Shown here: one piece after another, positions 1 through 10,739 of the stretch
How positions within the stretch are numbered: position 1 is the stretch's first letter
How the letters are laid out: each line of letters starts with the position of its first letter
Assembly (NCBI RefSeq): GCF_900187445.1
Contig: NZ_FYEB01000001.1
Span: 1,240,001 to 1,304,000 of the forward strand
DNA from: Pseudomonas sp. Irchel s3b2
GTDB taxonomy: Bacteria > Pseudomonadota > Gammaproteobacteria > Pseudomonadales > Pseudomonadaceae
Direction of reading: 5' to 3'
Length of the DNA: 64,000 nucleotides
Program-made: the position numbers and the translations under genes
Notes under the pieces: generated by a model
What the model was told of the DNA's origin: nothing
The model's input: the letters and a program-made list of their open reading frames with translations, nothing else
Database searches by the model: none

Positions 1-1248
1 AAGAAAAAGGCCAAGGCCTATGACGAAATCGCCAAGGACGTGAAGCAAGCCGCCGTATTGGGCGCTGGCATCATGGGTGGCGGTATCGCTTATCAGTCGG
101 CCTCCAAAGGTACGCCGATCCTGATGAAAGACATCAACGAGCACGGCATCGAGCAAGGTCTGGCCGAAGCCGCCAAGCTACTGGTGGGCCGCGTTGATAA
201 AGGTCGCATGACCGCTGCGAAAATGGCTGAAGTGCTCAACGGCATTCGTCCTACGCTGTCTTACGGCGATTTTGGTCACGTCGACCTGGTCGTCGAAGCC
301 GTTGTCGAGAACCCGAAGGTCAAGCAAGCCGTTCTGGCCGAAGTCGAAGACAAGGTCAAAGAGGACACCATCCTCGCGTCCAACACCTCGACCATTTCCA
401 TTACCTTGCTGGCCAAAGCCCTCAAGCGTCCGGAAAACTTCGTCGGCATGCACTTCTTCAACCCGGTGCATATGATGCCGCTGGTTGAAGTGATTCGTGG
501 CGAGAAGTCCAGCGAAGTGGCTGTTGCCACCACCGTTGCCTACGCCAAGAAAATGGGCAAGAACCCGATCGTCGTCAACGACTGCCCTGGCTTCCTGGTC
601 AACCGCGTGCTGTTCCCGTACTTCGGCGGCTTCGCCAAGCTGGTCAGCGCCGGTGTGGACTTCGTCCGCATCGACAAGGTCATGGAAAAATTCGGCTGGC
701 CGATGGGCCCGGCGTACCTGATGGACGTGGTCGGCATCGACACCGGTCACCACGGTCGTGATGTCATGGCTGAAGGCTTCCCGGATCGCATGAAGGACGA
801 CCGCCGTTCGGCCGTCGACGTGCTCTACGAAGCCAAGCGCCTGGGCCAGAAGAATGGCAAAGGCTTCTATGCCTACGAGACCGACAAGCGCGGCAAGCAG
901 AAGAAAGTCGCCGATCCTTCGGTACTGGAAGTGCTCAAGCCAATCGTGTTCGAACAGCGCGAAGTCACTGACGAGGACATCATCAACTGGATGATGATCC
1001 CGCTGTGCCTGGAAACCGTGCGTTGCCTGGAAGACGGCATTGTCGAAACCGCCGCCGAAGCCGACATGGGTCTGGTCTACGGTATTGGTTTCCCTCCATT
1101 CCGTGGCGGTGCACTGCGCTACATCGACTCGATCGGTGTTGCTGAGTTCGTTGCCCTGGCTGACCAGTACGCTGATTTGGGCGCGCTGTACCACCCGACC
1201 GCGAAGCTGCGTGAAATGGCCAAAAACGGTCAGAGCTTCTTCGGTTAA
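1..1248 (+). CDS. fadB: Fatty acid oxidation complex alpha subunit, 3' part
   Basis: This is the C-terminal 415 codons of FadB; the reading frame is open at the window edge, so roughly the first 300 residues (the enoyl-CoA hydratase/isomerase half, judged from a usual length near 715) lie outside. What remains is the L-3-hydroxyacyl-CoA dehydrogenase half. It opens with the NAD-binding glycine loop [10 protein letters not shown], then has SNTSTISI and the catalytic-histidine segment [17 protein letters not shown] second dehydrogenase C-terminal repeat follows. FadB forms an alpha2-beta2 complex with FadA, the next gene 30 bases downstream, for beta-oxidation in the cytoplasm. In Pseudomonas this operon is a known PsrA target, and psrA lies 7 kb away in this window. 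Confidence 0.96.
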   Translation, partial: KKKAKAYDEIAKDVKQAAVLGAGIMGGGIAYQSASKGTPILMKDINEHGIEQGLAEAAKLLVGRVDKGRMTAAKMAEVLNGIRPTLSYGDFGHVDLVVEAVVENPKVKQAVLAEVEDKVKEDTILASNTSTISITLLAKALKRPENFVGMHFFNPVHMMPLVEVIRGEKSSEVAVATTVAYAKKMGKNPIVVNDCPGFLVNRVLFPYFGGFAKLVSAGVDFVRIDKVMEKFGWPMGPAYLMDVVGIDTGHHGRDVMAEGFPDRMKDDRRSAVDVLYEAKRLGQKNGKGFYAYETDKRGKQKKVADPSVLEVLKPIVFEQREVTDEDIINWMMIPLCLETVRCLEDGIVETAAEADMGLVYGIGFPPFRGGALRYIDSIGVAEFVALADQYADLGALYHPTAKLREMAKNGQSFFG

Positions 1249-1272
1249 GCGCCCACACTAGAGCGAGAGTGA

Positions 1273-2454
<1,182 letters not shown>

Positions 2455-2472
2455 GCGTTTCGCTGATGGAAG

Positions 2473-2499
2473 CCGGGGCCAAGTGCCCCGGTTTTTGTT
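2473..2499 (+). terminator. Rho-independent terminator of fadBA
   Basis: A 7-bp perfect stem CCGGGGC/GCCCCGG with a 5-base loop is followed by TTTTTGTTTTT, 18 bases after the fadA stop. Confidence 0.9.
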
Positions 2500-2552
2500 T
2501 TTCCGGATTTATTTTATTTTTATTTTGAAAAAATTTGAGTGAGGGCCAAAGC

Positions 2553-2789
2553 ATGCCGATACAACCTGGGCTCTACGAACATTACAAAGGTCCGCAGTAC
2601 CGCGTATTCGCTGTTGCGCGGCATTCTGAAACCGAAGAAGAAGTGGTCTTCTACCAAGCCCTGTATGGCGATTACGGCTTTTGGGTGCGTCCCTTGAGCA
2701 TGTTCCTGGAGTCGGTCGAGGTTGACGGCGAACAGGTGCCACGCTTTGCTTTGGTGCAAGCCGAACCGAGCGTTTTTCCTCAGCCATAA
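2553..2789 (+). CDS. DUF1653 family small protein
   Basis: A 78-residue protein with the DUF1653 pattern: PGLYEHYKGPQYRV near the start, then VVFYQALYG and an aromatic/RPLSMF segment. The family is widespread in proteobacteria; its function is not established. I chose the ATG because GAGGG stands seven bases before it. An in-frame TTG 18 bases upstream has no such site. The gene lies between fadA and topA, as in P. aeruginosa, but the fadA terminator precedes it and the topA promoter follows it, so it is probably a single-gene unit. No signal peptide or membrane segment is visible; it should be cytoplasmic. Confidence 0.85.
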   Translation: MPIQPGLYEHYKGPQYRVFAVARHSETEEEVVFYQALYGDYGFWVRPLSMFLESVEVDGEQVPRFALVQAEPSVFPQP

Positions 2790-2814
2790 GGGGAGTGCGC
2801 GCAGATTCCTGCGC

Positions 2815-2843
2815 TTGACCTCACCTTGTAGCCACTATATATA
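2815..2843 (+). promoter_or_regulatory. Predicted sigma-70 promoter of topA
   Basis: TTGACC, a 17-base spacer and TATATA make a near-consensus promoter. Start of transcription would be near 2850, giving a leader of about 54 bases before the topA ATG. Confidence 0.7.
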
Positions 2844-2903
2844 GCGGTGCCGCGTCAGGCGCCAACCGCCTTTCACTTCTAGAATTCAGGAATTTTCTGA
2901 TCC

Positions 2904-5531
2904 ATGGGCAAATCGCTGGTCATTGTGGAATCCCCGGCTAAGGCCAAGACCATCAACAAGTATCTGGGTAACCAATACGTGGTGAAGTCGAGTATCGGCC
3001 ATATCCGAGACCTGCCCACCAGCGGTTCGGCTAGCGCCAGCAAAGAACCTGCCGCCAAGCGCGGCAAGGCCGCCGCAGGTGAAGGTCCGGTGCTCACGCC
3101 GAAAGAGAAAGCGCGCAAGCAGCTGGTCTCGCGCATGGGTGTCGATCCCGATCATGGTTGGAAAGCCAAGTACGAGATCCTCCCGGGCAAGGAAAAAGTC
3201 ATCGAAGAGCTGCGCCGGCTCGCCAAAGATGCTGACACCATCTATCTCGCAACCGACTTGGATCGCGAGGGGGAAGCCATTGCCTGGCACCTGCGCGAAG
3301 CCATCGGTGGTGACGACAGCCGCTACAAGCGCGTGGTGTTCAACGAAATCACCAAGAAAGCGATCCAGGAAGCCTTCTCCAAACCGGGCGAGCTGGACAT
3401 CGATCGGGTAAACGCCCAGCAGGCGCGCCGCTTCCTCGACCGTGTGGTGGGTTACATGGTTTCGCCGCTGCTGTGGGCCAAGATCGCCCGTGGCCTGTCC
3501 GCCGGTCGCGTGCAATCGGTTGCCGTGAAGCTGGTGGTCGAGCGTGAGCGTGAAATCCGCGCGTTCAACCCGGAAGAGTACTGGGAAGTGCATGCCGACC
3601 TCGGCACCGCCAAGGGCGCGACCGTGCGCTTCGACGTGGCCCGCGAGAAAGGCGAAGCCTTCAAGCCGCTCAACGAAGCCCAGGCCATGGCCGCGCTGGA
3701 GAAGCTCAAGGCTTCCAGTTACAGCATCGTCAAGCGCGAAGACAAGCCGACCAGCAGCAAACCGTCGGCACCGTTCATCACCTCCACCCTGCAACAGGCC
3801 GCAAGCAACCGCCTGGGCTTCGGTGTGAAGAAAACCATGATGATGGCCCAGCGTTTGTACGAAGCCGGCTACATCACGTATATGCGTACCGACTCCACCA
3901 ACCTCTCGGCCGATGCCGTGACGATGGCGCGTACTTATATTGAAGGTGAGTTCGGTAAGAAATACCTGCCGGAAAACCCGAATGTCTACAGCAGCAAGGA
4001 AGGCGCACAAGAGGCTCACGAAGCGATTCGTCCGTCCGACGCCAATACCGAGCCAAGCAAACTATCGGGCATGGAACGTGATGCCGAGCGACTTTACGAG
4101 CTGATCTGGCGCCAGTTCCTGGCCTGCCAGATGCTGCCGGCCCAATACCTGTCGACCACGGTCACTGTCGGTGCCGGTGACTTCGAACTGCGCGCCAAGG
4201 GTCGCATCCTGAAGTTCGACGGTTACACCCGCGTCATGCCGCAAATCACCAAGCCTGGCGATGACGATGTGCTGCCGGATATGGCCCAGGGCGACGCGAT
4301 GAAGCTGATCAAGCTTGATCCGACCCAGCACTTCACCAAACCGCCGGCGCGTTACTCGGAAGCGAGCCTGGTTAAGGAAATGGAAAAACGCGGCATCGGT
4401 CGTCCTTCGACCTACGCGGCGATCATTTCGACCATTCAGGACCGCGGCTACGTAGCGCTGCACAACCGTCGTTTCTATTCGGAAAAGATGGGCGACATCG
4501 TCACCGAGCGTCTGGCCGAGAGCTTCTCCAATCTCATGGACTACGGCTTCACCGCCGGCATGGAAGAGAATCTCGATGATGTTGCTCAGGGTGAGCGCGA
4601 CTGGAAAAACGTGCTCGACGAGTTCTACGGCGACTTCAAGAAGAAACTCGAAGTGGCCGAAAGCCCGGAAAACGGCATGCGGGCCAACCAGCCGGTCATG
4701 ACTGACATTCCGTGCCTGACTTGCGGTCGTCCGATGCAGATTCGTACTGCCTCGACGGGCGTGTTCCTCGGTTGCTCGGGCTATAGCCTGCCGCCGAAAG
4801 AGCGCTGCAAAGCCACCGTCAACCTGGTGCCGGGCGATGAAATCGCTGCGGATGATGAGGGTGAGTCCGAGTCGTTGGTCCTGCGTGGCAAGCATCGCTG
4901 CCCGATCTGCAGCACAGCCATGGACGCTTATCTGCTCGACGAGAAGCGCAAGCTGCACATCTGCGGTAACAACCCGGATTGCGCTGGCTACGAAATCGAA
5001 GAGGGCACCTATCGCATCAAGGGCTATGAAGGTCCGAGCCTGGAATGCGACAAGTGTGGCAGCGAGATGCAACTCAAGACTGGCCGCTTCGGTAAATTCT
5101 TTGGTTGCACCAATCCAACCTGCAAAAACACCCGCAAGCTGCTGAAAAGCGGTGATGCGGCACCGCCGAAGATGGACCCGGTGAAGATGCCTGAGCTCAA
5201 GTGCGAAAAGGTCAACGACACCTACATCCTGCGCGACGGTGCTTCCGGCCTGTTCCTGGCGGCCAGCCAGTTCCCGAAAAACCGCGAGACCCGTGCTCCG
5301 TTGGTCATGGAGATCGTGCCGCACAAGGATGAGATCGATCCGAAGTATCACTTCCTTTGCGAAGCGCCGAAGAAAGATCCGGACGGCCTCCCGGCAGTGA
5401 TCCGTTACAGCCGCAAGACCAAAGAGCAGTACGTGCAGACTGAGGTTGATGGTAAGCCGACTGGCTGGAAGGCGTATTACGACGGCGGCAAGTGGACGGT
5501 TGAAGACAAGCGTCCGGCAGCCAAAGCTTAA
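2904..5531 (+). CDS. topA: DNA topoisomerase I (type IA)
   Basis: TopA relaxes negative supercoils by passing a strand through a transient single-strand break. The 875-residue protein starts with the TOPRIM domain ([15 protein letters not shown]). The active-site tyrosine is Tyr326 in [12 protein letters not shown], corresponding to E. coli Tyr319. Three four-cysteine zinc ribbons follow near residues 604, 666 and 715, as in enterobacterial TopA, and the C-terminal DNA-binding region ends in a basic tail. A spacer rich in Ala, Lys and Gly near residues 40-60 is usual in Pseudomonas. The gene has its own promoter and is closed by a terminator, so it is monocistronic. Confidence 0.97.
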   Translation: MGKSLVIVESPAKAKTINKYLGNQYVVKSSIGHIRDLPTSGSASASKEPAAKRGKAAAGEGPVLTPKEKARKQLVSRMGVDPDHGWKAKYEILPGKEKVIEELRRLAKDADTIYLATDLDREGEAIAWHLREAIGGDDSRYKRVVFNEITKKAIQEAFSKPGELDIDRVNAQQARRFLDRVVGYMVSPLLWAKIARGLSAGRVQSVAVKLVVEREREIRAFNPEEYWEVHADLGTAKGATVRFDVAREKGEAFKPLNEAQAMAALEKLKASSYSIVKREDKPTSSKPSAPFITSTLQQAASNRLGFGVKKTMMMAQRLYEAGYITYMRTDSTNLSADAVTMARTYIEGEFGKKYLPENPNVYSSKEGAQEAHEAIRPSDANTEPSKLSGMERDAERLYELIWRQFLACQMLPAQYLSTTVTVGAGDFELRAKGRILKFDGYTRVMPQITKPGDDDVLPDMAQGDAMKLIKLDPTQHFTKPPARYSEASLVKEMEKRGIGRPSTYAAIISTIQDRGYVALHNRRFYSEKMGDIVTERLAESFSNLMDYGFTAGMEENLDDVAQGERDWKNVLDEFYGDFKKKLEVAESPENGMRANQPVMTDIPCLTCGRPMQIRTASTGVFLGCSGYSLPPKERCKATVNLVPGDEIAADDEGESESLVLRGKHRCPICSTAMDAYLLDEKRKLHICGNNPDCAGYEIEEGTYRIKGYEGPSLECDKCGSEMQLKTGRFGKFFGCTNPTCKNTRKLLKSGDAAPPKMDPVKMPELKCEKVNDTYILRDGASGLFLAASQFPKNRETRAPLVMEIVPHKDEIDPKYHFLCEAPKKDPDGLPAVIRYSRKTKEQYVQTEVDGKPTGWKAYYDGGKWTVEDKRPAAKA

Positions 5532-5550
5532 AAGCCGCTGTATAAAAAAA

Positions 5551-5590
5551 GGCCGCATGACAACCCTCGGGTTTTCATGCGGCCTTTTTT
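5551..5590 (+). terminator. Rho-independent terminator of topA
   Basis: GGCCGCATGA pairs with TCATGCGGCC around a 20-base loop, followed by a run of T. The run of A before the stem means it could also work in the other direction. Confidence 0.85.
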
Positions 5591-5674
5591 GTTTTGGGCT
5601 TGCGGGAGGCTCAGGTGATCCACGACACTGTCTGACCTGCGTGAAGCAATTATTTCGTTGTGGAGGCTGCCGTC

Positions 5675-6199
5675 ATGGCCCACGAACTCTATACCCGTAC
5701 CAACCAGAAGATTTATTTCGCCGGCCTGTCGCTGGAAGCGCTCGCCAAAGCCGAAGAGGGGCGGGCGATGAACGCCTTGGCGCTGATTCAGGCCGGGCGC
5801 GAATCGGCGTTGTTTCACCTGTACGGTGCTTTGCTGGGGCTGTGCCATGAAATCGCCGGTTTCTATCGCCTGCCTCAGGCTAATGCGCCACGGGCAGAGA
5901 TGCTGTTGACCCGCGAAGTGCTCGAAACCATCGCTATTCCGGAAATGGCCGAGATGGTCGAACTGGCGCAAAACCCTGAAACCTGGCTGGCCAAACTGCT
6001 GTCGGCATATGCCGCATTGTTTCAGCCGCCTCGCGCTCCGCATAAGCCCAAGGGCGATGTGACGCAGCCGCTCATTCTGGCTGTTAATCTGGATGAAGAA
6101 GAGGCACCTGAAGAGCTGAGTCGCGAAGAGCTGGAGAGCTGGCGTCAGAACCTTAAAGGCCTGGCGATTCGGTTTCGCGAAGGGTTGAACGAGTGCTGA
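5675..6199 (+). CDS. DUF6586-like conserved Pseudomonas protein
   Basis: A 174-residue cytoplasmic protein without signal peptide or membrane helix. It is alpha-helical by composition: an N-terminal helical half (YTRTNQKIYFAGLSLEAL), a middle Pro/Lys linker (PPRAPHKPKGD) and an acidic segment EEEAPEELSREELESW near the C-terminus. The domain name DUF6586 is from memory and could be wrong; no biochemical role is known to me. GGAGG eight bases before the ATG fixes the start; a GTG 15 bases further up lacks a site. It lies between topA and the sulA-lexA pair, where Pseudomonas genomes carry small conserved hypotheticals. Confidence 0.75.
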   Translation: MAHELYTRTNQKIYFAGLSLEALAKAEEGRAMNALALIQAGRESALFHLYGALLGLCHEIAGFYRLPQANAPRAEMLLTREVLETIAIPEMAEMVELAQNPETWLAKLLSAYAALFQPPRAPHKPKGDVTQPLILAVNLDEEEAPEELSREELESWRQNLKGLAIRFREGLNEC

Positions 6200-6306
6200 A
6201 AGATTGAGTGTTTAGGGATGGGGCCGCTCAAGGAAGAGTGATGTCAGAAATTTCTCTTCGTGATGGCATTTGGTCAAGATCCCGAGCGAAGCTTGGCTGA
6301 TGCCTA

Positions 6307-6312
6307 TATAAT
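6307..6312 (+). promoter_or_regulatory. Possible -10 element TATAAT
   Basis: A perfect TATAAT lies 28 bases before the start of the next small gene; I found no matching -35 at 16-18 bases, so this is a weak prediction. Confidence 0.35.
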
Positions 6313-6340
6313 CCCCGCCTTTCGTGGAGAACAGACCTTT

Positions 6341-6574
6341 ATGCCAACGTCCTTTCTAGAAATTGTCGAGTTACCAGACGGCCGAATCGAGCTGCGCAGG
6401 GCCGAGGACGAGGGTTCTCTGGTTACTTTGGATTTCTCCGAGGATGCCAAGGTTTTCCTGCAAGGCCAGCATGTGGAAGTCGCCAAGGCGATGTTGAGCG
6501 TCGGTGTTCAGATGGCAGGACGCCTGGTTGAAGGCGAATTTGATAAGGATGAGGGGCCTCGGGTTCTTCATTGA
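6341..6574 (+). CDS. Small conserved hypothetical protein
   Basis: A 77-residue protein, acidic overall and without membrane segment. It opens with a short beta-rich stretch (FLEIVELPDGRIELRRAED), continues with LVTLDFSEDAKVFL, and ends in a helix with VAKAMLSVGVQMAGRLVEG. I recognise it as a small protein conserved next to sulA-lexA in pseudomonads but know no function. The ATG has GGAGA ten bases upstream, and the TATAAT before it suits a single-gene transcript. An in-frame GTG 81 bases upstream is possible but would place the start before the likely promoter. Confidence 0.7.
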   Translation: MPTSFLEIVELPDGRIELRRAEDEGSLVTLDFSEDAKVFLQGQHVEVAKAMLSVGVQMAGRLVEGEFDKDEGPRVLH

Positions 6575-6667
6575 TCCCGCCCGTCGGATTCTTCGGATAC
6601 CTTTACGGGTTGGCTTCTCTATCCTTGGAGAAGCCCCGCGCTGTTCAGCGCGCACCGTGTTTGTCAG

Positions 6668-7141
6668 TTAACCCAGTCGAATATTCAGACTTTGCGCATC
6701 CCCGATACGGGCGGCGCTGATCAACTGTTGCCGCGACGTTGTGCTCAGCGGGTTAAGCCAGCTGACGACCGTATGGCTTCGGCCAAGTCGCAAGGCTTCG
6801 CAGGTCAACTGCTGAGCGCTCTGTGTGCCACGCGGTTGCAGGAGCAGAATGCGCTCACGGTTCAGGCCGGCGTCGCGTAACCAGGCTTGTGTCAGGCTGG
6901 CGGGCGGGGCGATCAGTGTCAGCCAGCGTGCATCCTGATCCTGACTTAGTTCCCTGAGAATCGGTGCCAGAAGGTTCAGGCAGTTCCCGGCCGCGCCGCG
7001 CAGTGATAGCTCGCTGAAGACTTCAGGCTCGGCGCTCCAGGGCGATTCGACCACGTCTTTCAGGATCGGCGCCAATGGCTGTGCCATGAACGCCTCGAAC
7101 AACGGCAGTTGGGCTTGCTGTGAGGTATGTGGGAACTGCAT
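6668..7141 (-). CDS. sulA: SOS cell division inhibitor SulA
   Basis: A 157-residue Pseudomonas-type SulA, RecA/ImuA-like in fold, with WLTLIAPPASLTQAWLRDAGLNRERILLL and a C-terminal VVSWLNPLSTTSRQQL segment. SulA blocks FtsZ polymerisation so that division waits for DNA repair. It starts 10 bases after the lexA stop on the same strand, so it is expressed from the LexA-controlled promoter together with lexA. The arrangement is the usual one in this genus, unlike E. coli where sulA stands alone. The family assignment rests on context plus the pattern of the C-terminal half. Confidence 0.88.
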   Translation of the reverse strand: MQFPHTSQQAQLPLFEAFMAQPLAPILKDVVESPWSAEPEVFSELSLRGAAGNCLNLLAPILRELSQDQDARWLTLIAPPASLTQAWLRDAGLNRERILLLQPRGTQSAQQLTCEALRLGRSHTVVSWLNPLSTTSRQQLISAARIGDAQSLNIRLG

Positions 7142-7151
7142 AAAGCCTCCT

Positions 7152-7760
7152 TTAGCGGCGAATCACGCCGACACTCAAGCCTTCGATAACCAGTTCCTGA
7201 TCTTTCAGGTTGACTTCGATAGGGGCGAATTCAGGGTTTTCGGCAATCAACCAGACCTTGCTGCCATCGCGCTTGAAGCGCTTGACGGTCACTTCGTCGC
7301 CGATCCGTGCCACCACAATCTGACCGTTACGGGCTTCACGGGTGGTATGGACGGCGAGCAGGTCGCCGTCGAAAATGCCGACGTCCTTCATGCTCATCCC
7401 ATGGACCCGCAGCAGATAGTCGGCGCGAGGATGGAAGAACGAAGGGTTGATGTTGCAGGATTCTTCGATGTGCTGCTGGGCGAGGATCGGCGCACCGGCA
7501 GCCACCCGGCCAATGATCGGCAAGCTGGACTCGTCGGCCTTGGCTTCGAAGCCAGGGATGCGGATGCCGCGGGAGGCACCCGGGGTCATCTCGATCGCTC
7601 CCTTGCGGGCAAGCGCCTTGAGGTGTTCTTCCGCCGCATTGGGCGACTTGAACCCCAGTTCCTGAGCGATTTCCGCACGGGTCGGCGGGTAGCCGTTGTC
7701 TTCGAGGCAACGTTTGATGAAGGCCAGAATCTCTGCTTGGCGTGGCGTCAGCTTTAGCAT
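7152..7760 (-). CDS. lexA: LexA repressor
   Basis: LexA represses the SOS regulon and cleaves itself when RecA is activated on single-stranded DNA. The 202-residue protein has the N-terminal winged helix ([13 protein letters not shown] recognition region). The cleavage bond is Ala88-Gly89 in GRVAAGAP. The Ser/Lys catalytic dyad is Ser123 in HGMSMKD and Lys160 in DEVTVKRF. Two LexA boxes stand just upstream of the start, so it represses itself. It forms an operon with sulA and faces psrA. Confidence 0.97.
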   Translation of the reverse strand: MLKLTPRQAEILAFIKRCLEDNGYPPTRAEIAQELGFKSPNAAEEHLKALARKGAIEMTPGASRGIRIPGFEAKADESSLPIIGRVAAGAPILAQQHIEESCNINPSFFHPRADYLLRVHGMSMKDVGIFDGDLLAVHTTREARNGQIVVARIGDEVTVKRFKRDGSKVWLIAENPEFAPIEVNLKDQELVIEGLSVGVIRR

Positions 7761-7770
7761 ATTGATCGCT

Positions 7771-7786
7771 CTGTCTTTTTATACAG
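7771..7786. promoter_or_regulatory. LexA (SOS) box 1
   Basis: CTG-N10-CAG with an AT-rich core (CTGTCTTTTTATACAG), 11 bases before the lexA start codon. Confidence 0.85.
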
Positions 7787-7789
7787 TGA

Positions 7790-7805
7790 CTGGGATTATA
7801 TACAG
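7790..7805. promoter_or_regulatory. LexA (SOS) box 2
   Basis: Second CTG-N10-CAG site (CTGGGATTATATACAG), three bases from the first. It covers the lexA -10 element. Confidence 0.85.
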
Positions 7806-7822
7806 TGAATTGGTCTTGGCAA
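7795..7822 (-). promoter_or_regulatory. Predicted lexA-sulA promoter
   Basis: On the minus strand TTGCCA, 16 bases and a perfect TATAAT. The -10 lies inside LexA box 2, which explains autorepression. Confidence 0.7.
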
Positions 7823-7930
7823 TGCCCCTTTTTTTGTCGGCCGCTGGACGGTCATTTCGCTCGCTGGTTGAAGCGGTACTGTTGTATGGTTAAATACCTG
7901 ACCGACCATTCCCAAAACGAACCGCCAGAC

Positions 7931-7959
7931 TTGACAAGGCCAAGGCTGAAACGTATGTT
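7931..7959 (+). promoter_or_regulatory. Predicted psrA promoter
   Basis: A consensus TTGACA, a 17-base spacer and TATGTT. The -10 lies inside the first PsrA-type palindrome. Confidence 0.75.
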
Positions 7960-7974
7960 TCAAACAAGTGTTTG
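7948..7974. promoter_or_regulatory. Two tandem PsrA-type operators
   Basis: GAAAC-GTAT-GTTTC is followed at once, sharing one base, by CAAAC-AAGT-GTTTG. Both fit the published PsrA pattern (G/C)AAAC-N2-4-GTTT(G/C). They cover the -10 element of psrA and the bases just after it, so they should block initiation. Confidence 0.85.
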
Positions 7975-7989
7975 TCAGGCGGAGTAGCC

Positions 7990-8697
7990 ATGGCCCAGTC
8001 GGAAACCGTTGAACGCATTCTCGATGCTGCCGAGCAGTTGTTCGCGGAAAAAGGTTTTGCTGAAACCTCATTGCGTCTGATCACCAGCAAGGCCGGTGTC
8101 AATCTGGCGGCGGTGAATTATCACTTCGGGTCGAAGAAGGCGCTGATTCAGGCGGTCTTCTCGCGTTTTCTCGGGCCATTCTGCCTCAGTCTCGATAAAG
8201 AGCTGGAGCGCCGTCAGGCCAGGCCCGAGAACAAGCCAACCCTTGAAGAGCTGCTTGAGATCCTCGTCGAACAAGCCCTGGTGGTGCAGCCACGCAGCGG
8301 TAATGACTTGTCCATTTTCATGCGCTTGCTGGGACTGGCCTTCAGTCAGAGCCAAGGGCACTTGCGTCGTTATCTGGAAGATATGTACGGCAAGGTGTTC
8401 CGCCGCTACATGATGCTGGTCAACGAGGCCGCTCCGCGCATTCCCCCGATCGAACTGTTCTGGCGCGTGCACTTCATGCTCGGTGCCGCGGCGTTCAGCA
8501 TGTCGGGGATCAAGGCCTTGCGTGCGATTGCCGAGACCGATTTCGGCGTCAACACCTCCATCGAACAAGTGATGCGTCTGATGGTGCCATTTCTGGCGGC
8601 TGGCATGCGCGCTGAAACCGGCGTTACCGACACCGCCATGGCTACCGCGCAGTTGCGTCCGCGCAGCAAATCGGCCCCGGTCGCCGCCAAGGTTTAA
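7990..8697 (+). CDS. psrA: TetR-family fatty-acid-responsive regulator PsrA
   Basis: A 235-residue TetR regulator. The N-terminal helix-turn-helix is clear (ITSKAGVNLAAVNYHFGSKKAL), followed by the ligand-binding domain with FMRLLGLAFSQSQGHLRRYL. PsrA of Pseudomonas senses long-chain fatty acyl signals, represses fadBA and itself, and activates rpoS. The start is the ATG at MAQSETVERIL; the in-frame GTG 18 bases earlier lies inside the operator and promoter and is unlikely. The gene is divergent from lexA with a 229-base shared upstream region holding both sets of operators. Confidence 0.94.
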   Translation: MAQSETVERILDAAEQLFAEKGFAETSLRLITSKAGVNLAAVNYHFGSKKALIQAVFSRFLGPFCLSLDKELERRQARPENKPTLEELLEILVEQALVVQPRSGNDLSIFMRLLGLAFSQSQGHLRRYLEDMYGKVFRRYMMLVNEAAPRIPPIELFWRVHFMLGAAAFSMSGIKALRAIAETDFGVNTSIEQVMRLMVPFLAAGMRAETGVTDTAMATAQLRPRSKSAPVAAKV

Positions 8698-8745
8698 CCG
8701 CACACGGGTGGGCGCGGCAGCTGACATCCGCTAAGCTAGCCGCCC

Positions 8746-8859
8746 ATGCCGACTCTCGTTCTGAATCCGCCCCTCATTGATATCGCCGACCTGCCGGGCA
8801 CAGCCCATGGCGGCGAATTCGTGCGAGCCGGGTTTATCGTAATCAAGGAATTTCTATGA
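8746..8859 (+). CDS. Possible 37-codon leader ORF overlapping nagZ
   Basis: An open frame of 37 codons beginning MPTLVLNPPLID ends with a TGA that overlaps the nagZ ATG (ATGA), the usual geometry of translational coupling. The AAGGA site of nagZ lies inside its last codons. No Shine-Dalgarno precedes its own ATG; a TAAGCT hexamer 9-14 bases before it could be a -10, which would make the message nearly leaderless. The peptide has no motif I recognise. It may be only chance reading through the nagZ leader. Confidence 0.3.
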   Translation: MPTLVLNPPLIDIADLPGTAHGGEFVRAGFIVIKEFL

Positions 8860-9866
8860 CTGCTGGCCTGCAAGGCTCGTTGATGGTGGACGTCGCCGGT
8901 ACCTGGCTGACGTCTGAAGATCGCCAATTGTTGCGCCAGCCCGAAGTGGGCGGCCTGATCATTTTTGCCCGCAACATCGAGCATCCGCGTCAAGTGCGAG
9001 AGTTGAGCGCCGCGATCCGCGCCATTCGTCCCGATCTGCTGTTGGCGGTGGATCAGGAGGGCGGTCGGGTTCAGCGGCTGCGTCAGGGGTTCGTGCGGCT
9101 GCCAGCCATGCGTGCCATCGCCGATAACCCGAATGCCGAATACCTGGCCGAGCAATGTGGCTGGATCATGGCGACCGAAGTGCTGGCGGTCGGTCTCGAC
9201 CTGAGCTTTGCCCCGGTGCTGGATCTGGATTATCAGCGCAGTGCGGTGGTCGGCACCCGTTCGTTCGAAGGTGATCCCGAGCGTGCAGCCTTGCTCGCCG
9301 GTGCTTTCATCCGCGGTATGAACAGCGCCGGCATGGCCGCCACCGGCAAGCATTTCCCCGGTCATGGCTGGGCCGAGGCCGATTCCCATGTCGCGATTCC
9401 CAACGACGAGCGCAGCCTCGACGAGATCCGCGCCAACGACCTGGTGCCATTCGCACGACTGAGCAAGCAACTGGCCGCCGTCATGCCGGCCCACGTTATT
9501 TATCCACAAGTCGATTCCCAGCCTGCAGGTTTCTCCCGTCGCTGGTTGCAGGACATTCTGCGCGGCGAGCTGCAGTTCGATGGCGTGATCTTCAGCGATG
9601 ACCTGTCGATGGCCGGTGCCCACGTGGTTGGCGATGCCGCCAGTCGCATCGAAGCGGCATTGACTGCCGGTTGTGACATGGGTCTGGTGTGCAACGATCG
9701 CGCGGCTGCCGAGCTGGCCTTGAGCGCCGCCCAGCGTTTGAAGGTCAAACCTTCGGCGCGTATTGCGCGGATGCGCGGGCAGGCGTACGCCAGCACCGAA
9801 TACCGTCAAGATCCACGCTGGCTGGCGGCCATCGGCGCGCTCAGAGAAGCTCAATTGATTGATTAA
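8856..9866 (+). CDS. nagZ: Beta-N-acetylhexosaminidase NagZ
   Basis: NagZ (glycoside hydrolase family 3) removes N-acetylglucosamine from cytoplasmic GlcNAc-anhydroMurNAc-peptides during peptidoglycan recycling, producing the inducer ligands for AmpR. The 336-residue length is standard. Visible signatures are the nucleophile-domain segment DQEGGRVQRLR, the family motif KHFPGHG near residue 165, and the ADSH loop just after it that carries the Asp-His general acid pair. AAGGA lies before the ATG. The phosphorylase gene starts 12 bases after the stop, so the two are co-transcribed. Confidence 0.95.
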   Translation: MTAGLQGSLMVDVAGTWLTSEDRQLLRQPEVGGLIIFARNIEHPRQVRELSAAIRAIRPDLLLAVDQEGGRVQRLRQGFVRLPAMRAIADNPNAEYLAEQCGWIMATEVLAVGLDLSFAPVLDLDYQRSAVVGTRSFEGDPERAALLAGAFIRGMNSAGMAATGKHFPGHGWAEADSHVAIPNDERSLDEIRANDLVPFARLSKQLAAVMPAHVIYPQVDSQPAGFSRRWLQDILRGELQFDGVIFSDDLSMAGAHVVGDAASRIEAALTAGCDMGLVCNDRAAAELALSAAQRLKVKPSARIARMRGQAYASTEYRQDPRWLAAIGALREAQLID

Positions 9867-10616
<750 letters not shown>

Positions 10617-10639
10617 TAGATCGTTAAACCGAGTCGACC

Positions 10640-10722
10640 CCGTCGCGGGCAAGCCACGCTCCCACAGGTACAGTGATTTCCTGTAGGAGCGAGCGGGCGG
10701 CGATCCGACTTGCCCGCGAAGG
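10640..10722. repeat. REP-type inverted pair
   Basis: CGCGGGCAAGC...CTCCCACAGG on the left and CCTGTAGGAG...CTTGCCCGCG on the right face each other across about 12 bases. This is the common Pseudomonas REP doublet. It lies between the convergent phosphorylase and helicase genes, where it may serve as terminator. Confidence 0.85.
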
Positions 10723-10739
10723 CGATCTACCTATCGCCG

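Noticed and set aside
178..1194. Long minus-strand open frame opposite fadB
   Set aside because: Its product is rich in His, Val and Asp in the way of antisense reading of a GC-rich gene, and fadB on the plus strand is certain. Similar long mirror frames opposite fadA, topA, mfd, GAPDH, sthA, lolE, copA and the NCS2 gene were dropped for the same reason.
7797..7893. Short plus-strand frames in the lexA-psrA divergent region
   Set aside because: They cover LexA boxes and promoters; the region is fully explained as regulatory.
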